Assembly (NCBI GenBank): GCA_003254885.1
Contig: QANT01003104.1
Coordinates: forward strand, 34,965 to 98,964
Length of the DNA stretch: 64,000 nucleotides
Direction of reading: 5' to 3'
DNA from: Purshia tridentata
Taxonomy: Eukaryota > Streptophyta > Magnoliopsida > Rosales > Rosaceae
In this document: piece after piece, positions 25,372-37,600 of the stretch
Position numbering within the stretch: the stretch's first letter is position 1
How the letters are laid out: the number at the start of each line of letters is the position of its first letter
The notes under the pieces: model-generated
Told to the model about the DNA's origin: nothing
The model's input: only the letters and a program-made list of their open reading frames with translations
The model's database searches: none
Program-made: the position numbers and the translations under genes

Positions 25372-25511
25372 ACCCTATTCTTTCACTCGGGAAAGGCGAG
25401 AGCAAAGCCACCAAACCCCCTGTTTTAATGTGTTCCTTTGCAAGAAAAACCAGATCTTCTACAAACAAAACAAAAGAAAACAAGAGAGGATAGAAGGGTC
25501 TATCATAATAT
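25372..25511. repeat. Diverged direct repeat, copy 2 (partner 20470-20620)
   Basis: See the partner at 20470. This copy keeps the core caaaccccctgttttaatgt but has lost a few short blocks relative to copy 1. Confidence 0.75.
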
Positions 25512-25769
25512 GTGATGACCCCCTATACTGCAAGAGAAGAAACCACAAGCACTATTATTGACCTACAACTTGGCAGAGTGTGAAGAAGCTCCTTGACCAA
25601 CTTACCTCCACAAAGAAACCATTAGAACTGGCCAAAGACAATGGAAAACCAAGAAAATTAATAATGTTATAATTCAATGATCATGTCATGTATGTTTCAT
25701 ACCTTATCGAGCATACAAACCCCTTTTTGTTGAAAAGTTCTTTACGAAGGAGAAAACATTATTAAATGG

Positions 25770-26110
25770 GTTGTGCTGTGCTTGTGTTATGCTTAGTCAT
25801 TTTTTTATTTGTGTCATATTGTGTTTAATGGATTAAAAACTTTAGCCTGAACCCAATCCATTTACTTGTGTCGTGCTTGTGCTCGTGCCAAGTTTCGTTT
25901 TTGAATGAATCAACAATTATTATCCTTTTTGGATGATAAAAATACATATTTTCATCTTATAAAATAATTTCTAAAAAAACAAAAAAAAAAATCTTTTAGT
26001 CAAGTTGGTGTCAGGTTGAGCACAAGAGTTGAGCCCACCAACCCAACAAAATTGGACAATCCAAGCCTAACTTAATTTTGTCCGAATTTATGATGGGTTA
26101 ATTGGCTTGG
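25770..26110. repeat. Dispersed GTGCTTGTG-type repeat, second member
   Basis: Contains ttgtgctgtgcttgtgttat and gtgtcgtgcttgtgctcgtg, matching the vocabulary of 16210-16720, then a tract with gagcccaccaacccaa. Confidence 0.5.
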
Positions 26111-28221
26111 TTTCATTTGTTTTCATCTGCCAAATTGGAATGCAAAATATAAAAAATGAGTTCACGCAAATTATTTGTTTTCAAGCATGTTTTGGAAAAT
26201 GGAACATATTTTCACTGAGAAATAAAAAAATATAGAATTAAAAATTTTCAACCGTAATGGTGTTATCATGAGGTTATGATTGTCCTTTCACACATAAATT
26301 ACTTGAGACGGGTCTCGTTTACACAAATTTTGAGACGATGTGAAAGACTAGTTGGGATCGCGATCAAGAGGAAGGAGATAAGTAGAGAGATCACGAGGAA
26401 AGAGGGAAAGAGAGTTCAAGAGTTGAGAATCGATGAGGTGAGTGTGTGTGAATGGGTGGAGAGTGCAAGCAGGGAACTATGAGGGAGCAAGGAGTTTTCT
26501 TTTTTCTTTTTTCTTTTTTTTCTTTTTTTTGCTGTCCATAAAATTACACTTTTTCGGTAGGTTTATTTTTTGTTACAAGGAGGCCAAAGGGGAAGAAGCT
26601 AGAACCATTAGAGCAAACTACCTATAAATATTTACCAAGATAAAAGCTTACATGCATGAATGGTTTCCGGCTTCTCAGTTTTCTAAATTTCAGGTTACAA
26701 CTTCAATTGCAAATTAAATATTAATACCATACCAACAAAACAAATTTCAACTACCCTATTCTTTCATCAATATAATGGATCAATGGCCAATTTGATAAGA
26801 AACTCATGGAAGAAGAAAATAGCACAATCACAATTCACAGTCACAATCAAGAACGAAGCAACAACATCAGATGGTCAATGAAAGAATGGACAGAGACATT
26901 GCAACTGTAAACTTTGACAAACTAGCCATTAGAACACCAATACACTTGAAAAGAAACAGACAGAGAAGTCGTTTTCTTCCACAACCAAGCTATCATTTCC
27001 AACACGACCATTGTCTGTATGTTTACCAGAACAAAAATGATCATCCTACTCTGCAACTCTTATCAACAATGAAACTTACAAGGCACTTCTGTTATAGGGG
27101 GAAGAAAATTACCTTTTACTTTCTTAATTATATAAACAAAAGTTTCAAATTGCCACCCCAATTTTTACATAACATAGCATAAATTTTCCTAAAGTGAAAA
27201 AAGAGAATGCATGAGAAGATCTATCATTCTGCTTTCATATACATCTGAACTGGCTGCTATCAGAACAGGCCCTAGACCCAAATCGTGCCTCTTAAGCAAC
27301 CTAGCAGATGCCTAGCAAATGCAAAAACTGGACATAGAAAGTCAGTCTTTATGCATTATGGTACACAAATGCACAAAGTGTGAGTCTGAGTTTCTTTTCA
27401 AGAAACTATGGTCAGAAAGCAGGAAAACTTAGCTACAGGCATGATCCAAGTATATACACGCTGCAGTTAGAAGCCTACTGATTTTGAAAACTTGAAGGCA
27501 ACGTGGTGTTGTGGGTGAAGAGATGGTTGAGGTGTAGGGAGATGTGGTGGGTTGGTTAGGATAGTGAAAATAGGAGTAATTTACAATAAGTATATTATGA
27601 TTCAGGTTGAATATGACCCAAGCAAGGGGGCTATAAAAATGCTATGCAACCAAAACACACCAAAATAATTTATGAATTTCTCTTCACACAATTCAATTTC
27701 AAAAGACTCATAGTAAATACAATTAACAAGATAACAAATAGCATTTATTTCAGTTTGATTATTCACAAAATTGAGAGAAATTAGCAATTGAGCATCTTGA
27801 GTATTTATAATGTTCACAGCTTAACTAGTTAACATTTATGGCAAAAAAGAAAGAAAGAGAAGCTTAACTAATCAAGAAAAATCCCTTTTGGTAAATAATA
27901 CCTTTTCAGCATCATTGCCCCAGCTCAAACTCAATCAAATTAAAATTTCACATAAAAAACAGCAAAGAGGTTCGTAAACAACACAATTCACTAAAACAAA
28001 TCAAACTAAATAAAAAGGCGTAAAATTCGTCCCTTTTTTTAGAGATCCAATGATGATAAAATTATAAAGCAAATCAAATTCATCCTAATTGTCATTAAAA
28101 AATTAGGATTTTAGAATAATGCAACTACAACAATAATAACCTAATAATACATCAAAAAAAAAAAAAAACTAAAATTTAAGCAAACCGGGTCGGACTGTGC
28201 GCATTGAGTAGACCAGACCAA

Positions 28222-28800
28222 TTAATTGGTTTTCGGGTCGGGCATGGGGAACAACCCGGCACTGGCACCTCTGGGCGGCGAGAAGCCCAAGAACTTCTGC
28301 AAATTGGTCCGAATGCTGATCGAACAGAGAAAGTACAGAAACGCCATCGAGCAGTCCGTCGGATCCTCCCCCTGCAGCCCTCTGTGGCTCATCTTCATCA
28401 CCAGCCCGAAGGGCTTGAACGGTAATTTCCCCACCACTTTCCCCTCGAACAGCGAGTTGAGCAAGCCGAAGACGACGAAGAGCACGAGCGCGACGACGGC
28501 GCCGGACTTGAACTTGAAAAGCGAGAGGTCGCGGCTCGATTCTTTGAGGCTGGTCTCAACGCGATCGATCTTCTTGGTCTTGGATTTTTTGGTGAGTTTG
28601 AGGGAGGAGGATTCGGTTTTCATGGTCTCGAGCTTTTTTGCTGCTTTGTCGATGGAGGAGCGGAGGGACTTGTAGGAGTTGGTGCGGTAGATGAGGACCC
28701 AGGAGATGGCCTCGCAAATTATGGCGGTGCAGATGGAGATGCCGACGACTGTGAGGCCGTCGGAGTATCTCAGGCTCGAGAGGAACGAGGTGGTCGCCAT
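28222..28800 (-). CDS. TMCO1: TMCO1-like ER calcium load-activated channel (DUF841/EMC3-TMCO1 family)
   Basis: Intronless, 192 residues, ATG at 28800. The layout matches animal TMCO1 (188 residues): hydrophobic segment at about 13-37 (GISICTAIICEAISWVLIY), a basic coiled coil at about 44-90 (KKSKTKKIDR), a second hydrophobic segment at about 98-118, a conserved loop GKLPFKPF...SHRGLQGEDPTDCS, a last segment FLYFLCSISIR and a Pro/Gly-rich tail. Family members are ER membrane proteins that release excess ER calcium and also sit in the translocon-associated insertase complex; function in this plant is by homology. The region is GC-richer than its surroundings, as expected for coding sequence. 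Confidence 0.94.
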   Translation of the reverse strand: MATTSFLSSLRYSDGLTVVGISICTAIICEAISWVLIYRTNSYKSLRSSIDKAAKKLETMKTESSSLKLTKKSKTKKIDRVETSLKESSRDLSLFKFKSGAVVALVLFVVFGLLNSLFEGKVVGKLPFKPFGLVMKMSHRGLQGEDPTDCSMAFLYFLCSISIRTNLQKFLGFSPPRGASAGLFPMPDPKTN

Positions 28801-28825
28801 TGATGAGCAGAGCAGTGCGACTGTG

Positions 28826-29084
28826 CGAGAGAGTTGGACTCAATCTGATTTTATTGGTCTTCGGATTGGTTTGGTTTGGTTTGGTTTGTTATAGTGTATA
28901 GTGGGATTTTGTAATGGGCCTGATCATGGGCCTAACTGGGCCTTTATGGACGAGAGAGTTGGACTCAATCTGATTTTATTGGTCTCCAGATTGGTTTGGT
29001 TTGTTATAGTGTATAGTGGGATTTTGTAATGGGCCTTATTTTGTTATTGGGCCTGATCATGGGCCTAACTGGGCCTTTATGGGG
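28826..29084. promoter_or_regulatory. Tandemly duplicated upstream region of the TMCO1-like gene with repeated TGGGCC elements
   Basis: A unit beginning cgagagagttggactcaatc at 28826 repeats at 28951 (period 125). Each copy carries several tgggcc/gggcct sites, the site II type element bound by TCP factors in plant housekeeping promoters. The second copy has an extra ttattttgttattgggcc block. It begins 26 bp upstream of the ATG at 28800, so it covers the leader and core promoter. Confidence 0.85.
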
Positions 29085-30040
29085 ATGTTTTGGGCCTTCT
29101 TTTGTATTCGTGTTAACTCAGTCTTCGAGTGACTTGATTTCGACACGATGCACTCATTTAACTAGTATTATATAAAAAAAATAAAAAATTATAAGACTTC
29201 TTTTCTAGCATTGGATTTTATTTAATACATTTAAGTTATAAGTTTAGTTTAGATATAAAGACAATAGAAAAATTTTAAGGTCACAATATACGTGGATCAA
29301 TCTAAATACAATATCAATAACACATGATGGTTAGATTTAGTATTGAGTCATTTTACATAATTAGTTAAACAAATTAGTTGAGAATTAACTAATATTTAAC
29401 ACCAATACATACCTAACACCAAAACGACCCACCCTCATAAATTGCTAGTCACATCTTAATGTGAGGTAATCACCTATGTTATGTGTGATAACTGGATTCA
29501 AGCATGATCGTCACCTAGCATACCACTTGTTGGAAACCATGCCTTTCAACCCTTACGTAGCATTAATACTATCAACAATGCTATACTTAACACATTTTTA
29601 TACTATTTTATATGGCAATCTATATGATATTTATATATTGAACACTAAAAAAATAAAAATAAAAACCTTAAAAATAAGAAAATACTCTGCAAATTCAATA
29701 ATAACACGTAAAATTGTTGCACATGATATAAAAATATGATAAGAATAACATTATTGTAATACTATTTTTAATTAAAATTGCCTCACTATGGTTCATGGTG
29801 AGATGTGAGTTGTGACTTTATTTTAAAATTCATTGATACAACGAAAAAAAAATATCTGACTTAATACTTTCAAATTTTAACTGTCACTTATATGATATGA
29901 GATAATTGTATTTGGATTAAATATTCCGAAGAAAACAAAATCAAATATGTGGAAAAGAGGGGAAAAAAAGAGGGGAAAAAAAACAGCTTACCAAATTTTA
30001 CAAGTGAATAAAAAGCCAGGTTATTACCCAAGTCCGTTTA
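29085..30040. other. AT-rich intergenic region between divergent genes
   Basis: No supported gene. The frame at 29476-29739 has no domain and low-complexity AAA/ATA codons at its end. A purine tract (aaaagagggg repeats) lies near 29953-29985. Confidence 0.5.
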
Positions 30041-30586
30041 CAGTTGGGCTCTTACAGAGAGAGAAAGGAAGCGGTCTATTTAGGATTAGGGATTTGCAGT
30101 GATAGCCATTGAGAGGCTCCAAGCTTGCTTTCACTGTTGAGGTTGAAAGAAGGAGTCGGGTAAGTAGATTTGGCTCCAAAATTTTTTGTTTTTTAATTTC
30201 TTCACACACAGCTCTTTTGGTTACTAGGAAAATGGAGGGAAAAGAGGAAGAAAGATGGGTAATATTGAGTTTTATGTTCTTGTTTTCTTTTAGGTTCCAA
30301 AACCCATTTTTTGTTGGGTCTGGCAGTTCCAAGAAAGCTAATAATTGCTGCAGAATTCCAATTTAATTAAATAATCCCCATCATATAGGCGTAGGGTTTA
30401 GGGCTTTGTAATGCTACTGTGGTATCACTGTATTTCAAGTCTGGTATCTGTGTATAGTTGTGGCTTTGTAACATTTTTGAAACTAAGTTGATGTTAAGCT
30501 TAGAACTTGAATATAACTGCTTCAGTTATCAGTTTAGAAATTGACAATAGTGGTTTTGTTGTTTCTTATATGCAGGGGGCTCTAAT

Positions 30587-30622
30587 ATGAAAGAAGTGCA
30601 AGAGGTTGTGACAAAAAGTTGA
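30587..30622 (+). promoter_or_regulatory. Upstream ORF (11 codons) in the methyltransferase-like leader
   Basis: ATG at 30587 opens MKEVQEVVTKS and stops at 30622, before the main ATG at 30750. It sits just after a probable acceptor (gcag at 30572-30575). A matching donor, gggtaagta near 30158-30160, suggests a 5' UTR intron of about 415 bp. Both are inferred from sequence only. Confidence 0.4.
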
Positions 30623-30749
30623 ACCAATCTACTTTCAAATATTAGCAGAAACCCATTCCGTTCATTTCTCGTCATCAATAAATAAGCTGCTGGAATTGCT
30701 TTTCTTATACCAGAAACATCCCAAAAGGAAAGTTCAGTTGTTCTCTGCA

Positions 30750-31937
30750 ATGAATTCTGTTTTCTTACCCCAGTCTCTTTTCATTCCCTTATCTAACTGC
30801 AAGTTCCTACCTTGCCTTCAAACACAACATCAATCTATGTTCACCAACCGTGTCTGTCATCGGAATCGCTGTGTCTCTCCTCTTTCTCTTTCACTTCCTT
30901 TTAATTCGCGTCATTCTTTTCATGCTTGCCGATCATCTCTTGGTGCTACAGCTCCATCAAATGAAGGAGTAGTGTCTGTAATCAACTTCGAAGATTTTGC
31001 TGAGAAAGATTGGTCATTTCTTGATTCAGATGAGTTCAGTTCCAAACAAGATTATAAATTAAATATTGATCGCATTATATCCGCAGGAGAGATTCAAGAA
31101 ACTTCCAGGGTTATGGTTTCAATTGGTTCTGAAGGATTTGTGGATCGGTTGGTTGAAGCATCACCCTGCAATCTTTTGGTTGTTGTCCATGTTTCACTTT
31201 TTGTGTTAGCTGGAATTAAAGAAAAATATGACAAGGTTAAGTGTTGGCAAGGAGAATTGATTTATGTACCTGACAAGTGGGCGCCTTTAGATGTTGTGTT
31301 TCTCTACTTCCTTCCAGCCGTTCCCTTTAAACTTGATCAGGTGTTTGGAACACTTGCAAAATGTTGTCTGCCAGGTGATTGCTTTTAGAAATTCATAATA
31401 TCATCATTTTTTCTTCTTATTCATGTCATGTGTTCTGTATTTACTGCTTCTCTCGCTTAATAATGTGTCATTAATTGCCTTGCATTGCACTCATCATGAC
31501 ATTTTATTCAGGACTGTAAGTGGAGTATCTGAGCCTCTTCAGTTTGTTTCATTTTGGGACAAAAACAGCTTAGCTATTTTGTACTATCAAACTAAAACCA
31601 AAATTGTGATTTTAATATTAAAAAGAAAAGAAAACGAAAGCATTTTGGAGAAAGTGGGGAGTCTAGCATTGGCTGCTGCATTCTTTTGCAATACTACTGT
31701 TGGTTCTGAGTTCTTGCTGTTGATTTCATAGGTGCAAGACTGGTTATTAGCCATCCCAAAGGAAGAGAAGTTTTGGAGCTAGAAAGACAACGGTATCCAG
31801 ATGTTATAACTTCTGACTTGCCTGAGAAGAGTGCTTTAAAGGGAGCTGCAGCAGAACATTCCTTCGAATTAACCGACTATGTCGACGGGCCTGGTTTTTA
31901 TCTTGCTGTATTAAAGTTTGGTGGGGCAAGAAACTAA
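30750..31937 (+). CDS. Methyltransferase-fold protein, probably plastid-targeted
   Basis: Two exons, 30750-31374 and 31732-31937, join G|GT in frame to give 276 residues. The open frame extends upstream only to a TTG at 30696, so ATG 30750 is the start. The first 65-75 residues are rich in Ser, Leu, Arg and Pro with few acids, typical of a transit peptide. The rest has a SAM-methyltransferase-like plan: RVMVSIGSEGFVDRL near motif I, NLLVVVHVS, a WAPLDVVFLYFLPAVPF block and LPGGARLVISHPKGR followed by a C-terminal GFYLAVLKF strand. The glycine-rich motif I is degenerate (VSIGSEG), so catalytic activity is uncertain. The conserved plant family is otherwise uncharacterised to me. Confidence 0.85.
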
Positions 31938-34642
31938 GTTTATTTGAACTTGACAATTTCAAGTGCAAGAAACAATGCATTCAACTGAAGTTTATAGATT
32001 CACACTCCCTTTTGGGAGGTGTTTTTTATCTGTAGTAATGATCTCTTTAGATAATTTTTGAGCTGGCCCTAGTGCATGCACCATGTTTCTTGGTTTTTAA
32101 ACTCTTATAAGATACAGTCTAAACTGTATGAGCCAAACCTTAACAAACAACCCGAGTTTGAAGTAAACTTGAACCGTCTCAAAATATTATGAGTTTTTCA
32201 CGAGCTTAAAGAGCTACGTACACCAAAATTCAAGCTAGACTTATTTTTGTAAGGAGCCTAATATTTTACTTGACTTGGGCTCATTTATTGTATAAATCGA
32301 GCGGATTTATAGTCCTAAAAGGCTAAACCCATCCCCAGCAGAAGCCCAGCTGGCCCAGCATCTGGCACCAGGGCTAGATAACCGGAAGCCTTTTTTCTTT
32401 ACAATGTAACTAATAGAAATTGAATTACATTATGGAAAATTAGATCCAAACCAATTAATTAAGACCATATAGTGATTGTGACTATGTAAATTGTGAGGCG
32501 AGGCTTCCACTCTTTACGTGGGTGTGCCACTAATTAGTTTGGAATAGCCGATTAGAATAAAATAATATTCAATGCGAAAATAAAATTGAAATTAAATGCA
32601 TCAAATTAAAGTTCTAATTTTTAACAAGATTGTGTGATAGGAAAGTAACGTGAAGAGCATATCTAAGTTCTTTTATTGTCTAAATTGATTAGAATGCAAA
32701 AATAAAATTGAAATTAAATGCGTCAAATTAAAGTTCTAATTTTTAACAAGATTGTGTGATAGGAAAGTAACGTGAAAAGCCTATCACAAGATTGTGTGAT
32801 AGGAAAGTAACGTGAAAAGCCTATCTAAGTTCTTTTATTGTCTAAATTGATTAGGACTTTGAAAATGAACAATTAAAATGTGAATAAAAGAGCAACACGA
32901 ATTTAAGAGAGCTTAATTAGAAATAACATTAAAATAAATACAAAGAATGAGGAGTCCTTAGAAAATCCAAAATACAAGAAAATTGCATAAAAATAAAGAA
33001 ATACAATAAAAAAAGGGGTTTGAAAAGCTAGGAAAATGAAAACAAAGAGATTTTTGAAGAATAAAAGCCATGGGCTAAATTGAGAACAAAAAACTTGCTG
33101 ATAGATTCACATTGTTGTGAGCTTTTAGGGTTGTGCTTTTTGGAGAGATTGTTGGATTCCTAAAATTGCCTTGTGAACTTTCTTTTATGGTCAATCATTT
33201 ACTTTGTTCTCAAGTTTTGTAGCTACATGTGTAGTTTAAAATAATTTGTTTTTCGCAGTAGGTAGATAGTTGTAGATGAGATACTTTAATAGTGAATAGC
33301 TGTAAATGAGTTAAGACTAAGATAAGATTGAATTAGAATAGTGAGTCACATTTTGAGTTTGCAAGATGCTCGCAGAGAATTTTGATTAATATTGCTGTCC
33401 CTCCTTTCATTTCAACTTGTTGGCATCCTGCAAGTGTTGAATTTAGCAAAGGCCCCACAGCAAGCTCTCTTTGAACTCAAAAATTCACGGCCGTGAATCC
33501 GTGACCCATTTTTGGGAGGGGTGTAAACCCTAGGCTATCATTAATGTAACACCATAAAATAATTGATCCATTTCTGGTTGCGATGTACTCATTTTAAAGC
33601 ATTGTGTTTATTTTGGAGATTTACTTTTTAAATATTAGTATCAATGTTTTTATTTTGCTTTATTCTTGATTACTATCTTTTATTTGTATATCCTTATTAC
33701 TTGTCAGTAAACCAAACTAAGGTTAAGTTTGAGCTTGTTCGCAAGCCAAGCTCAAGCTTGGGAGAAAATATTTGAGACAAACCAAATTAGAGTTTAACTA
33801 GAGCTCAAACTTCCTCTTTCGAAACTTTTTTTTTTTTTTTTGGTAATAAAAAATAAAAAAACTAAAAATTCAAGTAGTCAAAATACCTTAATACTCGGCT
33901 TAGCTCAACTCGTTCACCTGATGTTAACTGTTGCTAAATATTCTTTCGAGCACTTAAGCGACTAGGTCTCAAAATTGGATTATTGGAGCCAATGAGCAAT
34001 CCCAGTCACCACTGCTCAAGAATTGAGCTTCCATTGTTGAATTGAATGGTAAACTAAATTTTCAAAGGTACTTGGGAAAGATAAATTGGTGCAGCCTAGT
34101 TTCAACTTTCAACTCAGCAAATTTTGATGCAACAATGCACAAGAATCAGTGAGCATAATAATGAAAAGTTGAAAGTAGAATACAACTAGACTCTCAAAAA
34201 GTTGGCACAAAGGAAATAATAAATAACTTCCTCATCATAAGCCCCATTACAATTATCAGCCGAAAAAATTCAATTAATTAACTGACAGTGACAATGTTTT
34301 AGGAGGCTCAAAATCCCAAAAACAAAGTACAAAAGATGGAATTGTTTCAGCTCAAAAATACCAAGAGAAAATTTCCATACCAATAAATTCTTCATTAATA
34401 GAAAAACCTGACCTCTACATAACCTTCAAACATTGTAGCACTCTCCCAACCTTTTTCTCTCTACAATAGGAAAAAACAATGGGCAAATTGAATAACTAAG
34501 GAAAACTATACGCTAAAAATTGGAATTTTTCAAAGGAAGATTATTGTGTACCAAATACCCAAGCACTTCAAACCTTCATTACCAAATAAGAAGATAGGGA
34601 TTGAATTCCTGAACAGCCGCCTCACACCTTCTCACCACTACA
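31938..34642. other. Intergenic region with tandem repeats and degenerate dispersed repeats
   Basis: 32100-32330 and 33700-33830 carry degenerate gagctcaagcttg-type repeats common in plant genomes. 32581-32830 is a nested tandem repeat. No gene is supported. Confidence 0.5.
32577..32840. repeat. Nested tandem repeat (122-bp and 40-bp periods)
   Basis: A unit starting aaaataaaattgaaattaaa repeats with period 122 (32581 and 32703). At its end, acaagattgtgtgataggaa...aaagcctatc is repeated again with period 40 (32761 and 32801), showing two duplication steps. Confidence 0.9.
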
Positions 34643-37600
34643 TCAGAAGAATGAAAACCTAATGCCATTACTTGCTGCAAAAAGGTTGTATTCTTCGATA
34701 GTAGCCTCTTTCTTATTGCACACATGATCATTCTCAATATGATCTGAACATTTTAAAGAAAAATCCCCAACAATCTCTTCTTTCGAAGGCATCGGATTTG
34801 AATTACACCCTGTTGAAAGAGCAACGGGCCCACCAAAATGGAATAATGAAAAGCCACTGTTGTTTATATGCAATTTGCCAGAATTATCGTCTTGTGCTCC
34901 TTCACTTGGTGGTGCTTGCATCGAATACAGGCCAGATGGATCCACACTCTCTGTATTAGCTTCATTAGGAGACTCCTGCATACCTGGCTGAGAAATCTGA
35001 CCATGTTCCTCTGCATTGATGACTGGCTGATAAATTGGAACTGGGCCAGGGGTAAACAAGGGAGTAGGTAGATGCTGCACAGGACTATACTGCATGCAGA
35101 AGCCTGAGTTTCCATTAATACCATATCCAAGAGGGCCAGCATATAAATAGTGGTTAGGAGGAAAGGGCATTAATCCATTGCCTGGAGCAGCTGGCCATGA
35201 ATTTTGGTGATAGTAACCCATAGTTGAAGGAGCTTGAAACACAGGAAAGTGCACATTTTGGTTATGCATTGGAGGACGCATGCCTTGATGTTGAGATCCC
35301 ATGCTAACAGCAGGCAATCTATTATCAAAACTCTGAGAAATTTTTGTTGGTATGTTCCGAAGAATGTTGCTCCCTGCTCCATTCACTGAAATACAATTCA
35401 ATGTCCTTCTTTCCATAGACTCCACTCCCTTTGCATTATGATTATTGTCCATACCAACTTCATGGCACTCTGGGAAATCATTTTGAACGCATAAAGAAGT
35501 TTCCTTTCCTCCCGATTGCAGGCTGGCATCTTCAGAATCTGACGTGGATGAAGATTCTTGATTTCCATTATTTGATGACGTCGTATTGCTGTCTCCCTCA
35601 CTTAGGCATGATGAGCAGTTATCAGAATTAGAAGTGCTGCTTAGAGTGGGATCAGAAGTCCCATTTAATTCAGAGTTAATGGACTTCAGTACAGAACTGA
35701 CAGGACATAGCTCAATCTCCTCATAAACAGCTTGCATTGAGTTGCAAGAATCCTGTGCCCCTGTTTGGAGTCCATTCTGGCGGCTGACAGCCATTATGCT
35801 AGACTTTCTTGATTCCTTCAAATTATTATTCTCATCAATTTCACCCGAATTTATACCAACTTCACCCGTACATATGTCACCAGATGACCTAATAATTTTA
35901 TTACTAGGTTCTACAGCCTTGGAAGCAGATGACCTCAAGATAACATCAGAGTCTGAGTTACTTCGAGGATACTTTTTCAGTGACTCCATGGGCTCCCAAA
36001 TTTTCTTGGGTTGAAGCAAGTCTCTACCAGGATTGTCCCCTGAATTGACCTTGCTTTTGGGTCTTACAGAACTATCACGCATGTGATCTATTTGATTATA
36101 CCTGTTACCACGATAGAATTGCTTGGCGATATCTAATGCAGATTCTGACTTACTTGCGGTTTTGGTTTCCCAGCCCACTCTGACTGCAGAAACATGCGGC
36201 TCAACCTTTGCTCTATATTCAATGTTTTTGTTACAGCTGCAAGAATGGAAGTCATATCTATCACTCATCCTGTTGTTAGAACAGAGGATCTTCTCAGTAA
36301 ACTTAGGACCACTGTGCCGACCGTTGGACTTTGGGCCACTCATTCTTAATTGCCTGTTTGATCCATTGATGCCCCTTGATGGAGTCTCAAAATTGTCACC
36401 ATTACATCTCAACTCAGATCTATTAACCACAGAAGCACTATCTGAGACAGCAGCATACCGGCGTCGGTCAGACCACTTCAAAGATGAATCCAGTTGAACT
36501 TCTCTCCTATATTTCAATCTACGACGGGAATATTTTGATTGCTCAACTGTAAAATCAGAGCCACCTTGTCCATTGGTAAGTTCGACATCAAGATTATCAT
36601 AACAGGGGTCTTCCATTTTTGAAATAATAAAACCATTTTGGAACTGTTCATCTTGGATGTCAGGAGATCCAGGCCTAGATAGAATATTATCACCAGCTTC
36701 ACTAACTGAATCCCTGCAGCTAAAGGAACTATTAGGATCCTCATCAACAATTAGTGATGATTCTTCCTTTGAGACCACAGGAAGAGCAAGAACTTCATTT
36801 TCTTCAGAACATTTCTTATCTTTGTCCTTTTCTTTCCCTTTCAATCTCTCCTTTCTTCGCTGTTTTTTCTCTCTTTCTTTCATCCTTTTCCTTTCTTTCC
36901 GTTCTTCTTCTTCACGCTTTTCTTTTTCTTCCTCTTCTAAAAGCTTCATCTGTAGGGAAAAATTACAAAGTCGTCAGAAGTGTTTCTCCTAAAATTGAAA
37001 ATGGCTCTCATGGTTTTTCTTCCTAGTATCTTATCTTTAAATATAACAAGATTTAAGACCTGCTTTTCTAGAGTAATTATATCTTTGCAAGCAACATGAA
37101 CTCGTTCTTCCAGCAGCTTTAGTGCGAGACAAACAAAGATGCTATGTGCATTTTGGCGAGCTGTTCCTTCTCTAAATGCTTTTTCCACCTGAAAGAATAG
37201 CACTGACAATCAAACATGGAATATGTAATACGACAATCGCACAACGTGCATGCTGAGAAATATGCCAGCATTGCATAAGCACATAGTGAGTAGTTCTATG
37301 ACATGGTGCCAACACATCTTTTAGATACAGCTTCCTCGAGAATTAATACAAGCATTTAAATAGTAAGGCTAATGCACTATTGTGATTGCATACCTAGACA
37401 CCGTTATTAATGTCAGTCACTTTCCACAATCCACCACATAGACTGACTTGTAAACCTAACAGAATATGGAATACGATACAACCATAACATATGATCACCC
37501 AAATGGTAGACAACCAGGGAGCGAAATTTATGAAACAAACGAAGACAAAATTTAAGACACAATAGCATCAGCAGATTGAACATGCCTGTTCCTTGAAGAT

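Larger units (their letters stand above)
22480..28221. other. Long AT-rich intergenic region
   Basis: No gene of recognisable family. It contains a candidate MITE (24957-25129), copy 2 of the repeat at 25372-25511 and a second GTGCTTGTG-type repeat (25770-26110). 26280-26490 is purine-rich. Short frames such as 26871-27182 show no domain and no codon-like composition. 27230-27560 is closer to balanced composition and could be transcribed, but nothing identifies it. Confidence 0.5.

Noticed and set aside
26871-27182. 103-codon plus-strand frame
   Set aside because: Composition looks random and no motif or splice context supports it.
32577-32840. Regular repeats considered as a CRISPR array
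   Set aside because: Only two to three copies, no unique spacers, and a plant nuclear context.
34864-37026. Several frames of 60-120 codons on both strands across the last exons of the NST1-like gene
   Set aside because: They are shadow frames of the 769-codon exon, which has clear family sequence and matching splice phases.
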